A DNA stretch of 64,000 nt from Cyclospora cayetanensis (lineage: Eukaryota > Apicomplexa > Conoidasida > Eucoccidiorida > Eimeriidae). The stretch lies in NCBI RefSeq assembly GCF_002999335.1, contig NW_020312766.1, forward strand, positions 1 through 64,000, written 5' to 3'. Position numbers and translations under genes: made by a program. The notes under the pieces are model-generated. The model worked only from the letters and a program-made list of their open reading frames with translations. It ran no database searches and was not told the DNA's origin. Positions 34,443 through 46,864 of the stretch are shown here, in pieces (position 1 is the first letter of the stretch; every line of letters begins with the position of its first letter).

Positions 34443-35261
34443 AGCGGGCAGTTAGAGGGGCCCTGCTCTGCGCCCCTCTGGTGAGCCTCTGCCTCGCCAG
34501 CGGCGGCAGCAAGCAAAAAACAAAGTCTTTGCTGCCAGAGGACAGAACAGTCAGGCCTGTGCGGCAGTCTTGACAGCCCGACGGAGAGGGGCTACACCAT
34601 GGCCGGAGGTCAAACGACGCCTTCGAGAGAGAGAGAGAGAGCGAAGGAGCAGTGTCGCGAAAGAGCAGTGTCGGGTTGCCTTTAGGCCAGAGAAGCAGTG
34701 ATTACAGACTCCCCCTCCCTCCCCCCGTGGTACACCCCTTCCCCTTACACCGGCAGCCGCTATCCCGGAGCGGCCTGGGTACAGTCCCCTGCTCCGACTC
34801 CCCCGGAGAGACACCAGCTTCACCAATCGGCGCAAACCCCGCCCTTTCGCTCCCTAGCGCGGAAGGTCGCTGGCATCAGCTCGCCAGGTGCACAGGCGTG
34901 GCCGACTTTGCCGTTTTCTTCGAGAAAAATCCTGCGGAGAGAGAGGCTGCAGACTCGCGTCCACGAAGTGTGAAAGAAGGGATCGACGCCTTCGCAGGAG
35001 AGACTGCGAGCTGCAGTCGTAGGGAGCGAGCTGTAGGGGCAGTTGGAGTAAAGGGTACTGAGAAGGGGGCCCCTTCCTGCAGTAGGGCGGCGGCTGCGGC
35101 TGGGCCCCTGGGGTGGCGGTGGTGGTGGGTGGGGTCGGGGAGTCTTGCAGCTGGCAGGGTCCCCTTGCGTCCAGGCGTTCTCCGAGAGTCTAAACGATAA
35201 AAGGCAGTGCAAAAAGAATCTAAACGGGCAGTGTTACCACAAAAACACTCAGATTCGAGCG
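34443..35261. other. Upstream region between RecQ and tRNA-Leu
   Basis: No supportable gene. It contains a short AGAGAG run near 34628 and GC-rich sequence. It presumably holds the RecQ promoter, and possibly an unrecognised 5' exon of RecQ. Confidence 0.45.
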
Positions 35262-35341
35262 TGACAGAAGTGGGGTTCGAACCCACGCCCTTTCGGACTG
35301 CGGCCTTAACGCAGCGCCTTAGACCACTCGGCCATCCTGCC
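35262..35341 (-). tRNA. tRNA-Leu: tRNA-Leu (anticodon AAG)
   Basis: The minus strand folds as a class II tRNA. The acceptor stem GGCAGGA pairs with TTCTGTC, with discriminator A. The D arm is GCCGAGTGGTCTAAGGC. The anticodon stem-loop is CTGCG-TTAAGGC-CGCAG, which puts AAG at positions 34-36. There is an 11-nt variable arm, and the T arm is GTGGG-TTCGAAC-CCCAC. There is no intron and no encoded CCA. The gene is 80 nt, as expected for leucine, and reads CUU (and CUC if A34 is modified to inosine). Confidence 0.97.
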
Positions 35342-36258
35342 GGGTGCCTCGGGTGGTTTGCGATGGTGACTCCCCGTTTCGCATCGAAAGATTGCGCAAG
35401 AAGCCTTTATTCACCAAGCCCAGAACTGTAGTTGCGTAGTTCTTTTCACTGCTCTAAACGCTTCGTCGCTCTCGGATCGCAGGCGCAGTGTGCGTGCAGG
35501 GGCTTCTTCTCCTCTTGCGGAGCTGGGCGAGGCGCTGTGTAGAGTTCGCGAACGGTGGCAAAGTTCCCACACATCCGGCGGCATTAGATTGAGGAGTTCC
35601 TCCACGCATTAGGAAGTAAACGTCCTTGGAAATTGCACGAATTTACACATCGATTTAGTGTAGAAGAGCCCGTCGAGGGCCGACTTCCGCATCGAAGGCC
35701 AGAGGGTCGAGACGGGGGGTGAGAGGAGAAGGGCAGCGGGCCGTTGGGGGTGAAGGGGGGAGGGGGGAGTTAAGTGTTTTCATCCCTTGGCCTCCCCCAG
35801 CTGCATGCACGCCGGCAGTGGCACTTTTTGCCGCCGACTCTGCTTTTCTAGCCACTTGAAATAACCGTGCGGAGTGGGCAATTAGCTGCCTGTGCGTATC
35901 CTGGGCGTCCCCTGGGAAGGCCTCGCGCGGTCTCTCTCTGCTTCACAGACAGCGAACAGACTCGGTGGATCTTCTCAGCAGTTCGCACTGCAGCTTCCCG
36001 TGCCCCTCTCTTCCCTGGAAGATCCTTGCCAGCGGTTTTCCTGTGTGTTGACACGCCTTGTCTGGGGCACCTTGCGCGCGCAAACGCTCATTCTCTAGCA
36101 GCGGAGCGCTCCTCTGCGTGGCCCCTTCTAGCACCACTCGCCTCTTCGTGCCTCGGCGATCGAATCCGTTCTCTGCGGGCGTTCTCTTGGCACAGACGCG
36201 TGGAATTTCGCCCCCTGTAGTCTGCAATGGCCTCCCTCCGCCCGCCTCCAGCGCGAGC
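35342..36258. other. Intergenic region upstream of the CDP-DAG synthase gene
   Basis: No gene I can support. The open frame of the next gene extends back to 36058 through a TTG, but the first ATG in that frame is at 36259. A GA/GGGG-rich patch lies at 35705-35770. Confidence 0.45.
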
Positions 36259-39200
36259 ATGACCGCAGGCAGGGGCCCCCGGCTACAGCGGGGAGGGGGC
36301 CCCCCCCCGATCCCCTCCCCGACCTCCTCGGGGGCCCCACGAGGCCCTGTGTGTCACGAGGCGCACAGCACCCCGCCGACGTCTGTGGGCAGGAGCCAAC
36401 TCCCCGCCGAGCAGGCCAGACAGCAGGGAAGCGCCGCGCCGCTGCCCTCTCTCCTGCTCTTGTGCGTGTTTCTTTCGCTAGCAGCGCGTTCGGGTGCAGC
36501 CACCCCTCTCCAGCCCGAAACATGTCAAGGCCCCTACGCCTCCCTTCTCGTGAGCAGCAGTTGCGCCCTTGCGAGTCTCCCGTGCTGCAGCCGCCTCAGG
36601 CCTCCCAGAGCAGCCCGCCCCCCTTCGCCTCAGCTTCGGCAGGTGCACCAGGCCTTTGGCATCTTGACGCGCAGCAAGGCGAGGCGTGCTACAGTAGCCC
36701 ACCGGGGGCAGAGTCCTCTTTCGAGCTGCTTTTTCCATGGCTCGCCCATGGCTGTGAAGGCGCACAGCCTCTCCCCCAAGGAAGGCCAGCTATGTGGGTG
36801 GCCCTCCTCGGGAGGCGCTGCTGCGGCGCGCTATGCCGTCAAGGATGCCGAAAGGCTGCAGGCAGACTATTCTCCGGGAGGGGGCCCCCCCAGAGCCTCT
36901 TTGGAGAAGCGCGGTGGCAACGGGTACCCCGTGGAGAACGCGGGGGACGGCAGCAGCGAGGCCTTGCTACGGCTGCCTGTGCGAGCAGCACTGGCCGCTA
37001 AAGTGGTGCGGCGTCTGAGTCTTCGCCTCTTTGGGGCTTTGAAGGCCCCCTTCTCAGCGAATGCGGCGTCTACGGGCAGAGCAGAGCCAGCAGCAGTAGC
37101 AGCAGAACTCGCAGCTGGAGCCGCTGCAGTGCCTGCCGCTGCCACTGCGGCTGCAAGGTGTCTCCAGGGGCTGGGGAACGCCGTAGGGGAGCTTCAGGCA
37201 ATAGCCCACTCGCGAGTGACATCGGCAGCTCTGTGGGTGCGTGTCTGCACTGCGGTGCCTCTGGCAGTGGCTGCGGCAGGGGCCGTCCTGCTGTCTCCGC
37301 TTCCCGCCTTCGCCGTCCTTGGGTGGGCGCAGTCTCTGCTGGGATCTCGAGAGTTCTTAGCGCTCTGCAGGAGGAAGCGCTTTGCTGTGCCTTCCCTCGC
37401 GGGGCACGCTGCTGTCAACGCGCTGCTCATGGCAGCCGCTGCTACGGGGGATGCGGAGAAGCATTTGCTGGTAGGTGTCTTCTTCTCAGGACCCAGTGCT
37501 TAGGGCCTCCAGTGCCTCCTGCATGGCTTTGATTCGAAAACGGCGTGCGAGGCTGAAAAATCGCCTTCGCGGTGTGCAACTTCCTGATCAAAATGAGGCC
37601 CACTCTCCCGAAGCCCCTTGCGGGGTCACCTTCTCTTTTACGGCTCGAGGAGGCGTTGGATTGGCGTCTTTTGACGGCTTTACCTCCTAGAGTGCTTCTG
37701 CAGCTCTAATTCCTTGCGTAGAAGCTCTCACCGTAATATCCTCTTCCTCTCTTAAGCCTGCCCACCGACCGTGCCTGCCCGCTTGAAGGTGGGAGAGGAC
37801 CCTTACGGCCTTCCTGCCGCCCTCCGGAGGGGCTGCTCTTCAGTGGGAACGCTTTTAGGGGGGCCTTTGCTTGACGAAGTGCTGCCGTTTGCTCTCTTTT
37901 CATGTGCCACTCCTCCCGTTGTGGCTCTAGAGGAGGAGGGAGAACTAGGAAGCTGACGGCGGTCTGCTGAGTGCGTGTGTATATGTGTGGACATAAAATC
38001 ACGCGTGTCTGGGGGCTGCTTGCATGCGTTTTCTTCTTGTTCCGGTGTACGATGGATGGGCCGCAACGGATGGCGAGAAACGCAGCGCCCTCAATACATG
38101 TCTCTGCTTCCTGAACGGTCTTGCGCGTAAAAAGTCGTGCATGTGCTTCCTCAGGTTTGTGTGCGTGTGCGTGTGTGTGTGTGCTGTTGTGCTTGTGACT
38201 CCAGGCAGAGGGTGCTGCGCTCGGCGTGCAGCTCGCGGCTTCTCTGTTGTCTCCCCCGAGCCGCAGGGGTATTGCAGACGTAGGGGCCTCCATTTTTGGT
38301 CACGTCTGGTGCGCCTTCCTGCCATCCTTTTGGGTACGCCTACGGGCTCTCCGGTGCCCCCTCCTCGACCCTCCTCGGGAAAGCCAGCCCTTTGTAGAGC
38401 ACGATCCAGCAACAGATGCAGCAGCAAATGCAGGAAAGGCCGGCTCATCACGACGAGGACGGAAGCCGAAGGACTGGGCACAGCCTTTTCTCTCGCGTCT
38501 GCCCCATCGTTGCCTGATTGCAGCCCGTGAGGGGATAGAGGCGTTGAAGGCCTCCCTAAGGGCGCCATGGGGGCCTCGCTGGCTCATTCTCTACGGCTTT
38601 CTATTGATCGCGCTGAATGACAGCATTGCGTACTTTATGGGCTCTTACTTTGGCCGAACGGGCATTGCAGCCCTCTTCCCGCTCATCAAGGGAACTCCTC
38701 TGCCCCCCGCAGCGCTTGTCTCGCCAAGGAAAACTGTTGTTGGTCTTGTCGCCGGAGCAGCCACCAGCGCTGCGGTGGGCGGGGCTTTGGTAGCGGCCTT
38801 GGGGGCAACAGCCGCTACGCGAGCCTCCGCAGCGGCGCCTCTGACGTGGCATGCACCGCGTCAAAAGAGGCCTTCCTCCCCTCTGGCAACGGCAAGGACC
38901 AGAGCTCCTGCGCCAGCAGCTTTCGCGCGTGCCTGCCTCGCCGCCTTCCGGCCCGAGGCAGGGAAAGGGATGTCTCGCGAGAAACTGACGTGCTTGCTCA
39001 GCTTCAGCGCTGTAGGGGCCGCCTTAGGCTTTGCAGTGTCGGGAGCTGCCGTCGCGGGAGACCTACTCGCAAGTCTCCTTAAGCGTGATGCTGGAGTCAA
39101 AGACTCAGGGGCCCTTCTTCCAGGCCACGGCGGCTGGCTCGACCGCACTGACGCGCACCTACTCGCAGGGCCCCTTTTGTTTGCATGCGGCCGACTGCTG

Positions 39201-39353
39201 CAGTGGTTCCTGCTCCAGCTTGAGGCTGCAGCAGCCGAGCAGCAGGCTCAAGGCCTCTCGGAGCCAAGGACCCCTGGTGGCGTGCGCGCTCCTAAGTCCA
39301 AGGGGAGGGCGGGGGGCAGCAGCGGCCGCCACGGTGGGAAAAGAAACCATTAG
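36259..39353 (+). CDS. cdsA: Phosphatidate cytidylyltransferase (CDP-DAG synthase), probably apicoplast
   Basis: Makes CDP-diacylglycerol from phosphatidic acid and CTP. Two exons, 36259-37470 and 38205-39353, join in phase to give 786 residues. The C-terminal signature is complete: [13 protein letters not shown], then [13 protein letters not shown]. The upstream conserved block has [14 protein letters not shown] and SPRKTVVG. Several hydrophobic segments flank these, including the [19 protein letters not shown] region and [14 protein letters not shown] near the start of exon 2, as in bacterial CdsA. The N-terminal 270 residues are an extension: a hydrophobic core ([16 protein letters not shown], about residues 61-76) starting 60 residues in, then a Ser/Arg/Pro/Ala-rich stretch. 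This suits a recessed signal plus transit peptide for the apicoplast, as known for the prokaryote-type enzyme of Toxoplasma. The targeting is inferred. The intron carries a GT run at about 38160-38185. Confidence 0.93.
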
Positions 39354-40259
39354 GTAATAAGGGAAGGATCCCCAAACACACACGACGCACGACCCTCCTC
39401 CTGAATAGGTCGTCGCCGCTTCCTGCTTGCCGTATTGTTTGATGGGCCCCTGGCTGGGGCGCTCTGAGGCCTCGTTGTAAGTGCCACGTCGCGCCGCCTT
39501 CTACTTCAGCCACCCCAGCTGGAGCCAACTGACATTCCACCTTTTTAAATATCTATATATATATGCCTCCCTTTGAGCACGTCTTCACGTAGGAGATGTC
39601 TCTATTTTGATGCTCTGCGAGAGGCGGTTTATGGGGCCCGCACGCGCAACTTCCCAGGACGCACATGCCGGCGGCATGCGCCTACTAGCAGCGACATGAG
39701 GAAGGAGTGCCGCCTCGAGTCTGGCAGTGCTTGCAGCAGGCAGGCAGGCAGGCTCTAGCTCGCAGGCCTACTGGCTAGGCTCTAAAAGGGGCTTCGATGG
39801 TTTGGTGACCTATTGCTCTGCGGCGAAAGACGCTGAACATGCCTACGAAAAGCAGCGAGTCGCTGTACCCCCTTTTGGCCTATTTTTTGCCCCTCTCCCC
39901 CTCCCCTCTTTTTAGCACGACGGCACACACGCGCTGCTGGCTGGCTCAAAAGGCAGCAGCCCGTCTCCTCGCTGCGGTGCCCGACGCTCACAAACAAGCT
40001 CGCCCGTACTGCTAAAGAACCGTCTAAAAGTAGAGACGCACTGTGGCAGAAACTAGAGCATGTTGCACATGCAACTTCCTTGTTTAGAAGGCCCTACTGA
40101 GGCGTAAGTGCGCCTCTCAGCAGAGACGTTTGGCTGCATATTTTAGCGAACGCCCACATAGCCAAGCCCGGAGAACGTATCCGTAGAGACTGTCTCTATC
40201 CGGCGCATATTATACCTTGTCATTCCGCATCCCCCTCCCACTACTCCGCCGGGCCCTCT
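39354..40259. other. Convergent intergenic region
   Basis: This lies between the 3' ends of the CDP-DAG synthase and DEAD-box genes. A short AT run (ATATATATAT near 39550) and a GGCA run (39737-39752) are the only visible features. Confidence 0.5.
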
Positions 40260-43200
40260 CTACACAAGACGGTTCAACCACGGCGGAATGGGAACCTTGC
40301 TCTTCGTCAGGTGCGCAATGAGGGCAGGAGCAAGGTGTGCGTCTTTCTGTGAAAAGTATGAGATCGCACGCCCAGTCCTTCCAGCCCGGCCCGTCCTGCC
40401 GATGCGATGAACGTACGGCTCAATGGTGGGAGGCATCTCAAAATTGATGACAAGGCCGACATCGGGGAAATCAAGACCCCTAGAGGCGATGGAGGTGGCC
40501 ACAAGTGCCCGCACCCTTCGACTACGGAAGGTAAGATACACCTGCTTCCGGTGCTCTTGCTGCATTGTACCAAAAAGCGTCTCGACCCCGATATTGGCGG
40601 CCCTCAGATGATCTGCTACTCCCCTGACTGTTGTTTTCCCCGAGACAAAAACTATCACCTGACCCCCCTCCCCGGGCACCTCGCCATCAGCTCCCTCGGG
40701 CTGTGATTCTACAAAGGCCTCAATGTCCTTCACCAACTCCGCCAGCTTTTCATCCCATCCCTGCACCCACTTCACCTCCTGAAAAACGGCATTATACACA
40801 CGCAAACATACACACTCACACACGGATTCGCACGGCCCCTGCGCAATGTCGCATACACCGTGGGTCCAGGGAACAGCAAGCATGACAACGAGGACACTAG
40901 ACACCTCTCCCCCCACAGCCTGTGCACACTTATGCCACTGCTGTGGAAGCGCTACTAAGCCTAAGCACCAAATCCGCTATCGCGAAAGGGTGCGGCATAT
41001 GTATATATATATATATAGGAAGCCGCCTCCACCCCATCCCCTTCGCCCCCCTCCGCTACCCCACCCCTGTACAGCCACCCCAGGCCAAAAGAGAATCTTC
41101 TTGCTCTCGCTGGGCTTTTATTTCCCTGTGGCTCTCAAAAATCCCATAAACACAGCTACCCCTGCCAAAGACTGCGGCAGTCTGCCCCAGACGCACACTC
41201 AGGCACCCGTAAAAGCGGGCAGGGGGTGCGCACACCAGCAAAACCAACGTAAAAGATCGCCGATTATTTTACGCGCCTGCCCCCCGTACCTGGCGAATTG
41301 CTGTATCGTCCCTCATGCGAGTCAGCGCCTTGCCAACCTCCACGCGGAAGTAGGGCGTCCTTAGCATGGAAGGAAGCATCGCCATGAGATTCGGGGGGAA
41401 GGTGGCAGAAAAGAGAAGTGTCTGCCGGTTCTCCGGCATATCCCTGCTAGTTGCGAGTTCCGTCATCTGAGACAAATACCCCGCAGTTTTCCAAGCGAAG
41501 CCGACAAATGTCCACAAACGAAGAGACCACTTGTGCTAGGAGTGCACGATAGCAAAACCATCCCAACCTGTGCGCCACCCCCAGCCCCTGCAGCAGCCTC
41601 GTCAGCCACGCAAGACGCAGCGCAAACAACGGCTGCCTAGAGCCCGCAACTCTATAAGCAAGCACGACACAGACGCATGCGAACAACCCCCCAAAGCATG
41701 TCCTACCACTCTCTGAAATCCAAGGTCCAGCATCGCGTCCGCCTCATCCAACACAAGCAGTTGCACGAACTCAAGCGTGACCTTTCCACGCAGGCATAGT
41801 TCGTCGACACGGCCCGGCGTGCAAATGGCAATATCAATCTGCCGCTGATTTATCTCGTGCACCTGAAGTTCCCACCGCACACCCACCCGCAGCCCTATCC
41901 CCATATACGTCTTCAAAGACGCTGCGGACGGCGCACTCCCTACGCCAACCCACCACAAAAAATTGCCTACAGCAGACTGACGCAGGGCTCCTGCCGTTAT
42001 AGTGAACCCCGCCTACCCACCCCACCCCTGTCCCCCTTTCCCCTCCGCCTCGAAAGGCGCCTTACATTCCCTGGCTCTCCACTCTGCCCTCCCCCCATGG
42101 CTTGTCCACTCATCTCCGCTCAAGGCTCTGTGCGCTACTGAGAGGGCAGGAAAGCAGCTTGCCTGTTCTGTTGCAGACACCCCACCAATCCAGATGCTGT
42201 GAGACAAGCTTGTTCCGGCCACCAGACGCGCCAACTGCAACATACAAAACGCACCGACCTCCACGCAAACTTTAGAGTCGCCTCCTAGGCCCCGCCGGTA
42301 GCAGCAGTCCTAGGCTTACTCACAGAGGCATCAGAACCTACAGCAGACGTGTCTGCTCCTCAGCCTGCCGCCCCTCCACCTGCGCATGGCTCGCGCGCAC
42401 GAACTTCATGCAATGCCCTAAGGCCCCGCACACCTCACCTGCTCATTGATCTGGATTGCCAACTCCCTCGTAGGACATAAAACAACTGAGAGCGGTGACG
42501 CCTGCAACTCACACACACACATTTACACACACAAACACATATACACATATATACATATATATGTACATATATCCACGTGCACAATGGCTGCAGCCACAAC
42601 CGGGAATAAACAGACAGCAAGACCCTCCTAAGAACACCACGCGCAAGTGTGGCTGCCACCGAGCCTCTGAAGGTCGGCCTGCGCTTGCCAAGGAAACGAA
42701 ATTCTTTCCCAAACTTCGAGTCACTCTGGCTGGATCAGCGCATTTCCTCCTTCCCCCTACCCCTTCCCCCCTACCCCCGCCCGCCAAGGGGATATATGTA
42801 GCCCGCGTGCATCACTGCCTCGTATGCAGCTGTCTGCCGAACAAACGCCATCTACAAATGGCCTCTTGAAGTCCCTCTCCGCAGCCCCTGTGCCCCCTCC
42901 TCCCGCCAAAAAAGAGGCTCGCTTCCCGCGTCAAAGTCTCCTGTGGCGCAGTTTGACTCGTGCAGAGAGCAGCCGCGGCACTCGACTCACCTGCGCGTGG
43001 CTCCCAGGGAAGTGAGGCCGAAAGAGGCCCTCGCAGCTCAATACCCGAGAAACGAGAGGCGCCAAGAAGGCAAGGGTCTTGCCGCATCCGGTGGCTGCAC
43101 AGCCAAGGAGGTCGTGGCCCTTACCCACAATGGGAATCGCGTAGCGTTGAATAGGGAGCAACCAACGGCACTTCATTTTCTTGAGATTCTCGACCACTCG

Positions 43201-45460
43201 CGCATCGAGCAAGGCCCTCTGGCCATCCTTGCAGCTGTCCAGAGTGTCAGCAGGCTCAGGGATTGAGGCCTGATCGCCTCCCACCACAGAGCAGCTCACT
43301 TCCTGCTCCAGCAACTCGCTGAAACGGCCACCTGCACAGGCTCACCCATGCAAAATCAGGAGACTGCTTCACAGCGCCACTACACACCGCACGAGGAGAG
43401 CTGCTTAAGCGGAGGCCAGGCCAGCTCCTCTCTGTCAGATTCAAGGTTTACACATGTACACAGATGTATACATATATATACATACAGACACGTAGACACA
43501 CAGACACATAGACAGACACACAGACACATAGACAGACACACACACACACAGACACGTAGACAGACACACAGACAGACACGTAGACACATACACATAGATA
43601 CAAGCACAGACAGACACACACACACATACACTGGCACACACACACATACACAGACACACACACACATGCACTAACTCTTCGAAGGACGGGGTGGGGGGCA
43701 ACGCCAACACATGCTAGCGGATAACCGTTTCCACAGGTTGTCGCTTGCTGTCTTGCGAACGCGTCAGCAAGCGCCTCGAGGAAAAGACGCTCGCGGCGCT
43801 GTGCTGTGGGGAGGCACCTGTGAGAGAGAGGTCGAAAACCTCGTCTTCACTTTCTTCCCCCTCTGGATCGACTTCTGGGGTATCTGCGGGTGGCTTCTCC
43901 TCGGAAATGCTGCGGCCCCTGTAAGCTCCGTAAGAGGGAGACCGTCGCTCCCTTCCCCGCGAGTTGCTGCGAGACTGCAAACAGACAGTCGCACAAACAA
44001 GCCCCACCACCAGCCTGCACTTTGATAGGCTCGCTGAGGCTCCTTCCTCCCCACGGGGGTGGGGGGAAGGGAAGGGAGGAGGGAAGGGGGAAGGAGGGGG
44101 TTGGGGGTAGGAAGAAGCCAGGAGGGAAAGGCGCACACCGTTTCGTGTCGTGGCGGCGCAGCCTCTTTGAAAACACATGCGTGAAAAATGCCGTGTGCAA
44201 CAAAAAGGCCCCCCTGCTGCGTTCCCCCTGTCTCCTATCGCCTGCTCTCCCCCTTCCCCCCCGCTTTCCCCCCGCCTTCACCAAGACCTCCTCCCCACGC
44301 CCCTACGCGCGCATGCGCGGCAGCAGCAGTCATCGCCATAGATCCCCATTGACAGTCATCAACTGGCGCACCTTGTATCGCATGCCACCGCATGGAGGCG
44401 AAGGCGATCGACGAGAAGAAGCCGCTGCGACTTGCTCGAGGGGAGGTTCCTGCTGCTGCGGATGCCTTGAGGTCTCTTGGGGAGTCGAAAGGACGGCGGG
44501 AGGAGATTCTTTCGCTTGCTTGACGTCGGTCGGTGCCGCTACTGAATATGCTGTTTCGGGAGAAATCGGGCATGCGGGGGAAACCCCGCGAGGAGTCGTG
44601 GGGAGTGTCACCGCGGGAGGCTCCACAACAACGGAGGCGTCAGAAGCCGTCAGTTCCGATGCATGTGGGGGGGCAGGTGATTCTGGGAGCCTTTCCCCCG
44701 CCCCCTCCGCCCCCGACTTCAACTTTTTGCTCTCCTTGTTTCCGTGATCCCTCTCGCGCGAAGAAGACGATGGAGTTGTGCTTCTCTTGCGCTTGTGAGA
44801 CGCGTGCCTCCGCTCGGACTCTTCCTTACCGTCTCCGTGGCGATGGTCGCTAGAGGCCCTCTTCGAACATTTTCGGTGTCGCTCTGATACCTGCTGCTCG
44901 CGTCTTCGATGCTTCCGCTTTTCCTCCTGCTCCGAGTGCCTCCGGCTGCCGTGCCTCTGGAGGTCTCTGTGGCTGCCTTTCTCCTGTCGCTTCTTTTCCG
45001 CCAGCCGCGACTCGTCCTCGCTCTTCCCATCCTTCTGGTGGCTTCGCTCCCTGTCTCCGTCCCGCTCATCGAGCTTCTGACGAGGATCGCCGTCGCTCCT
45101 TGAATCCCGATCTTTTCTGTGGCTCTGGCCGTGCCGATCCTCCTTCTGCTCGTCTCGCGCGCTCTTGTGCACCCGCTGGCTCTCGCCGCTGCTCTTTTTC
45201 GCCTCTTTGCTGCGTTCCTTGCTTCGTTCCTTCGAAGACCGTCGCTTCCTCTCAGCTTCCTTGAGCCTGCGGCCTTCGCTCTTGAGTCGACTGTCGTCCT
45301 CCCCCCTGTTCCTACTGCTGCTGGTCGGGTGTTTCTTCTTCCCCTCACTCCCGTGCTTGCGAGTGCCGAGATCCTCCTCCATTCCGCCGACCGAAAGAGA
45401 CGCCTCTCCTACCGCTGCCGCCCCCTCGAGGCTTTTCCAGTCACCAACGTCGCCAGGCAT
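40260..45460 (-). CDS. DEAD-box ATP-dependent RNA helicase with RS/KE-rich N-terminus, 8 exons
   Basis: RNA-unwinding enzyme. Exons are 45460-44372, 43974-43818, 43331-42991, 42501-42439, 42234-42163, 41862-41707, 41466-41290 and 40778-40260. They total 2,574 nt (857 residues), all in phase. The first 410 residues are highly charged (KERSKERSKE, RDREGD-like runs) and then SRSNSRGRERRSPSYG, an RS-like domain seen in splicing-associated helicases. Core motifs: LPIQRYAIP (Q region); I, AATGCGKT, with Cys in place of the usual Ser; Ia, PTRELA; GG; TPGR; II, DEAD inside VLDEADAMLDLGF; III, SATFP; IV region VIVFVSGKTT; V, SRGLDFPDVGLVINFEMP; VI, YVHRIGRTGRAG. Spacing PTRELA-GG-TPGR matches DDX3/Ded1, which also end with a similar IPPWL-type tail; the RS head recalls Prp28/DDX23. 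I do not assign an ortholog. The intron 42162-41863 needs a GC donor. Confidence 0.93.
42515..42575. repeat. CA/TA simple sequence in a DEAD-box gene intron
   Basis: Alternating ACACAC and ATACATATAT dinucleotides lie in intron 42990-42502, directly upstream of the exon start in the transcript's 3' intron end. No coding meaning. Confidence 0.85.
43440..43672. repeat. ACACAGACAGACAC tract in a DEAD-box gene intron
   Basis: About 230 nt of ACAC/AGACAGAC repeats lie within intron 43817-43332. They produce several overlapping stop-free frames, Cys/Val-rich on one strand and His/Thr-rich on the other, that are not genes. Confidence 0.95.
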
Positions 45461-46589
45461 TCTGATCGGCAGCCCCCCCCCCTGTGCTACGGCCGTGAGT
45501 GCAGCAGCAAAAAATGCGCAGGTGTCTCGGGTACGTCAACTAACCCGCAACCAAGTGTATCCCGGTGCATGCACGTACAGCCCCCACAAGCGCCCCGAAA
45601 GGGATCCACAGAAAGGCAACAAATTTCCAATACAAGAACACCGCATGCAGGGCCCGTGCGCAACGCGCCAGGGGCCTGCAGCTGACCCCGAGGCTCCTGT
45701 TCGAGAATCGATCGGAACGCTTCACTGCTTCCGGGAGGCTGCACAAGGTCTTATCCGGGGGTTCCAAATTTCTACAATCCTTGAAAACCACGAACGTGGC
45801 ATTCAAGGAGTTCGGGAGGACTAAAAAACCTCAGGGGTGGGTTCTCACGGGCGTGTGATGGGGAGGGTTCACGGAGGGGGCCCTCTGCAGCCTGTCTACA
45901 AATCCTTGTGTCGCCCCTTCACCTGCCTCCTCTCCTGACCTCATTTACGCCCACGGAAAGAAATCAGCAACGACTAATTATATCACCCGCCCCCCTTTAA
46001 GGAGGTACGCCACACCGCAACACAGCAGCGAAGCCGTGCCTCATGGATCCGAGGCATGCACTACATATGGGGCTGAGACTGCTACTCTCTGGTGCACTTG
46101 CTGCTGCTTCTGCTTATCGCCGCCATGCGCCCGTAAAAGAGTGACCTTGCTGACGGCTACATGCGCTACACACTGACGCCTCGACACTATTTTACCCCAG
46201 AAAGAAACGCAGGGCATGCGCAGCCAGAAGGCCTTGTCTGCGGTAAAGTGGGAGACAATAATGGAAACCGGTTGGAGGGAGGGGCATGACTAGATCCTTG
46301 TCTCGTCCGTCCTGGCGCGCCTACTTGCTGCCTTACTCTGGCTGGCTCAGCTTCCAGCTGCCTCTTCCTACCAAACGCCAAGTTGAGCAACGGCGCACAC
46401 TGAAAGAGATAGCCCTCCGAAAAGGTTTTGGTGCCTCAAGAAATATCGGCTCTTGCGCTTCGCGAAAGCTGCTGCAGCCACCACCCTTCGGACACCCAAT
46501 AGAATACAACACGCGATGTACTGCCCCATTTGAGGTCTTTGCAGGGTGTTATTACTTCATTGCAGACGCAATATAACCTTCCTCCTAGG

Positions 46590-46840
46590 AGTCGAATACA
46601 ACGAGTGCAGCGAGAACCCTTTATGCACTCCCAGTATTCACAGTCAGTTAAATGCACACAGCATCTCAAGCGCATATGCACCCAAGAGGTCGCGAATTGC
46701 TATACCGATCTAGCAGTGCTCTGCAAGGAACTCATTGTACGAATAGATCGACCCATAGGCCAATTCTCTACCAATTCTTAGCTACATACAACTAGTGGAG
46801 TAGAAAGTGCTAAAGCGCAGGTTAGCCCGCTACACTTGAG
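46590..46840 (+). repeat. Dispersed repeat, copy D
   Basis: Matching blocks are TGCACTCCCAGTATTCACAG near 46624, AATGCACACAGCATC near 46651, GTACGAATAGATCGACCCA near 46737, CCAATTCTTAGCTACATAC near 46771 and ACTAGTGGAGTAGAAAGTGC at 46791-46810, then a CGCTACACTTG end. Order and spacing match copies A and B. Confidence 0.65.
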
Positions 46841-46864
46841 ATCATAGAATTCAATGTATGTATC

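Noticed and set aside
35207..35431. 74-codon ORF on the plus strand
   Set aside because: It lies over the tRNA-Leu gene and its flanks and has no protein features.
37475..38140. Additional exons in the CDP-DAG synthase intron
   Set aside because: Direct joining of 37470 to 38205 is in phase and gives a continuous CdsA-like membrane region; the candidate frames show no CdsA motif.
42129..42162. Canonical GT donor (CTCTCA|GTAGCG) as alternative to the GC donor in the DEAD-box gene
   Set aside because: It is also in phase but would insert eight residues between the GG and TPGR motifs. Without it the spacing is close to DDX3.
43380..43710. Cys/Val-rich and His/Thr-rich ORFs
   Set aside because: Translation of the ACAC/AGAC repeat within the DEAD-box gene intron.
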